Source: Lachnospiraceae bacterium UBA3692
GTDB taxonomy: Bacteria > Bacillota > Clostridia > Lachnospirales > Lachnospiraceae
Direction of reading: 5' to 3'
DNA: 5,958 nt
Assembly (NCBI GenBank): GCA_002372815.1
Contig: DFIR01000004.1
Location: 26,608 to 32,565, forward strand
Shown here piece after piece: positions 5,561 through 5,958 of this stretch. Below the pieces are notes generated by a model. The model was not told the DNA's origin. It did no database searches and saw only the letters and a list, made by a program, of their open reading frames with translations. Every line of letters starts with the position of its first letter. Positions within the stretch are counted from its first letter, which is position 1. A program made the translations under genes and the position numbers.

Positions 5561-5575
5561 GAGAACAAAACGTCC
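5561..5575 (-). repeat. Degenerate inverted repeat copy at the end of palindrome 1
   Basis: GAGAAC, then AAAA, then CGTCC reads like the inverted repeat core GAGAACCGTCC with an insertion of A residues. Its position and orientation fit the right end of palindrome 1, but by itself the match is weak. Confidence 0.35.
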
Positions 5576-5619
5576 ATAAAAGCGTCCCGGCATGTCACCA
5601 TCACGCCCGGGCAGCTTCT

Positions 5620-5639
5620 CCGGCCGCGCCGCAGGCCGG
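5620..5639. repeat. GC-rich hairpin at the left edge of palindrome 2
   Basis: CCGGCC (5620-5625) pairs with GGCCGG (5634-5639) across an 8-base GC-rich loop. It overlaps the start of the second palindrome and replaces the expected GGGGAC part of the repeat core, where GGCCGGTTCTC is seen instead. Confidence 0.5.
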
Positions 5640-5737
5640 TTCTCCGCGTGAGCACGACAGGAACCGACATCCCATATCCGTGAGAGACACTTTTGAACGA
5701 GCGGCTTGATGTACCTGATCTGCGCAGCGGATCTGCC

Positions 5738-5779
5738 GGGTCAAAATCCGCAGCTTCAGGCTGCGGATTTTGTTGACCC
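5738..5779. repeat. 17-bp hairpin in the tip of palindrome 2
   Basis: GGGTCA (5738-5743) and AAATCCGCAGC (5744-5754) pair with GCTGCGGATTT (5760-5770) and TGACCC (5774-5779). The loop is five bases and a TGT bulge (5771-5773) lies on the right side. Neither strand has a T run after it, so it is not a standard terminator. Confidence 0.8.
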
Positions 5780-5788
5780 AATGTTTGA

Positions 5789-5814
5789 GGCCCTCGTTCA
5801 TCAGAACGAGGGCC
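5789..5814. repeat. Perfect 11-bp hairpin in the tip of palindrome 2
   Basis: GGCCCTCGTTC (5789-5799) pairs perfectly with GAACGAGGGCC (5804-5814) across the loop ATCA. It is followed by GAGTTGG, not a T run, so a transcription terminator is unlikely. Confidence 0.8.
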
Positions 5815-5912
5815 GAGTTGGTCATTGCCCGGCAGGTGCGCCGCGCAGGTCTATGTACATCTCCGAGAAGTGAACCGTGGCTCTCACGGATATGGGAAGA
5901 CGGTTCCTTCCG

Positions 5913-5935
5913 GTGCTCACACAGAGAACCGTCCC
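5913..5935 (-). repeat. Short palindromic repeat, inverted copy at the end of palindrome 2
   Basis: On the - strand this reads GGGACGGTTCTCTGTGTGAG and then CAC, a nearly intact half of copy 1 that lacks the CTCACACAG arm. It is the right boundary of palindrome 2, opposite the diverged left copy at 5638-5655. Confidence 0.7.
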
Positions 5936-5958
5936 AATGGCATTTAGTTTAAGTCCCC

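Larger units (their letters stand above)
5165..5575. repeat. Large imperfect palindrome 1 with two-hairpin tip
   Basis: Left and right halves are inverted relatives. CATGCACGT (5262-5270) matches ACGTGCATG (5506-5514). A perfect 17-bp match joins 5274-5290 with 5487-5503. GAATATAC (5309-5316) matches 5457-5464, and AAGGCCCCTG with its flank (5329-5342) matches 5432-5445 with one mismatch. The tip (5343-5431) carries a hairpin at 5401-5428 (GGAG-CGCAGTG stem, loop CGGA) and another, bounded by TGTCC/GGACA (5347-5398), with CGCCG/CGGCG inside. The outer ends are GGACGGTTCTC (5169-5179) and a degenerate GAGAAC-AAAA-CGTCC (5561-5575). Open frames crossing it, on either strand, resemble no protein I recognise. 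It could act as folded single-stranded DNA or RNA. Confidence 0.7.
5638..5930. repeat. Large imperfect palindrome 2 with two-hairpin tip
   Basis: The outer arms 5638-5686 and 5881-5930 are inverted relatives, including a perfect 16-bp match (CCCATATCCGTGAGAG at 5671-5686 against 5881-5896). Middle arms follow: ATGTAC (5709) with GTACAT (5855), CTGCGC (5720) with GCGCAG (5843), and CTGCCGGG (5733) with CCCGGCAG (5828). The tip carries two strong hairpins, 5738-5779 and 5789-5814. The arms end in repeat-family boxes, GGTTCTC on the left and GAGAACC on the right. The short frames crossing it, on both strands, are unlike known proteins. It shares its layout with palindrome 1 but little sequence, apart from the ends. 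Confidence 0.75.

Noticed and set aside
5738..5814. Tandem transcription terminators
   Set aside because: Both hairpins are strong but neither is followed by a T run on either strand, and no gene ends into them. They fit better as the tip of the large palindrome.
5134..5825. Overlapping - strand open frames of 215, 82 and 74 codons
   Set aside because: They run through the large palindromes, have no recognisable domain, and their sequence follows the repeat boxes (GEPS/REPS-like peptides come from GAGAACCGTCC). The 82-codon frame is hydrophobic in part but lacks a convincing ribosome binding site and homology.
5165..5935. CRISPR array
   Set aside because: The repeats are few, irregularly spaced, inverted relative to one another and parts of large palindromes; there are no uniform spacers and no cas genes.

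Overview
The window looks like chromosomal DNA from a GC-rich member of the Clostridia, most plausibly Lachnospiraceae-like. This is inferred from strong AGGAGG ribosome binding sites, frequent TTG and GTG starts, consensus sigma-A promoter elements and the families present. No rRNA or other taxonomic marker is present, so the assignment is tentative.

Left part (62-1889, + strand): an AraC-family regulator with a TTG start is followed 52 bases later by a shikimate/quinate dehydrogenase of the AroE/YdiB type. The two are probably co-transcribed, with the regulator sensing a ligand tied to shikimate or quinate metabolism (inference). The unit ends at a hairpin with a short T run (1936-1985). 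A separate leftward terminator (2005-2028) closes the convergent operon.

Middle part (2038-4558, - strand): a three-gene operon reads leftward. It encodes a cytidylate kinase-like P-loop protein, a YfbR-type HD-domain 5'-deoxynucleotidase that overlaps it by four bases (GTGA), and a voltage-gated-type potassium channel with two C-terminal TrkA_C domains. The first two genes suggest nucleotide housekeeping. A functional link to the channel is unproven.

Right part (4559-5958): no protein gene is convincing here. It holds three things. (1) Inverted copies of a short palindromic repeat with the core GGGGACGGTTCTC flank the operon promoter (4596-4702). (2) A compact transcription unit on the - strand has a perfect TTGACA/TATAAT promoter and a strong intrinsic terminator. 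It predicts a structured RNA of about 340 nt (4738-5079) that has two similar modules, is very rich in GGA motifs, and carries a two-codon start-stop frame behind a ribosome binding site. I do not recognise this RNA, and it is the best candidate for something undescribed. (3) Two adjacent large imperfect palindromes (about 5165-5575 and 5620-5935) share one plan: long arms bounded by diverged copies of the same repeat, with two hairpins at the tip. They look like non-autonomous palindromic repeat units. No transposase is visible in the window.
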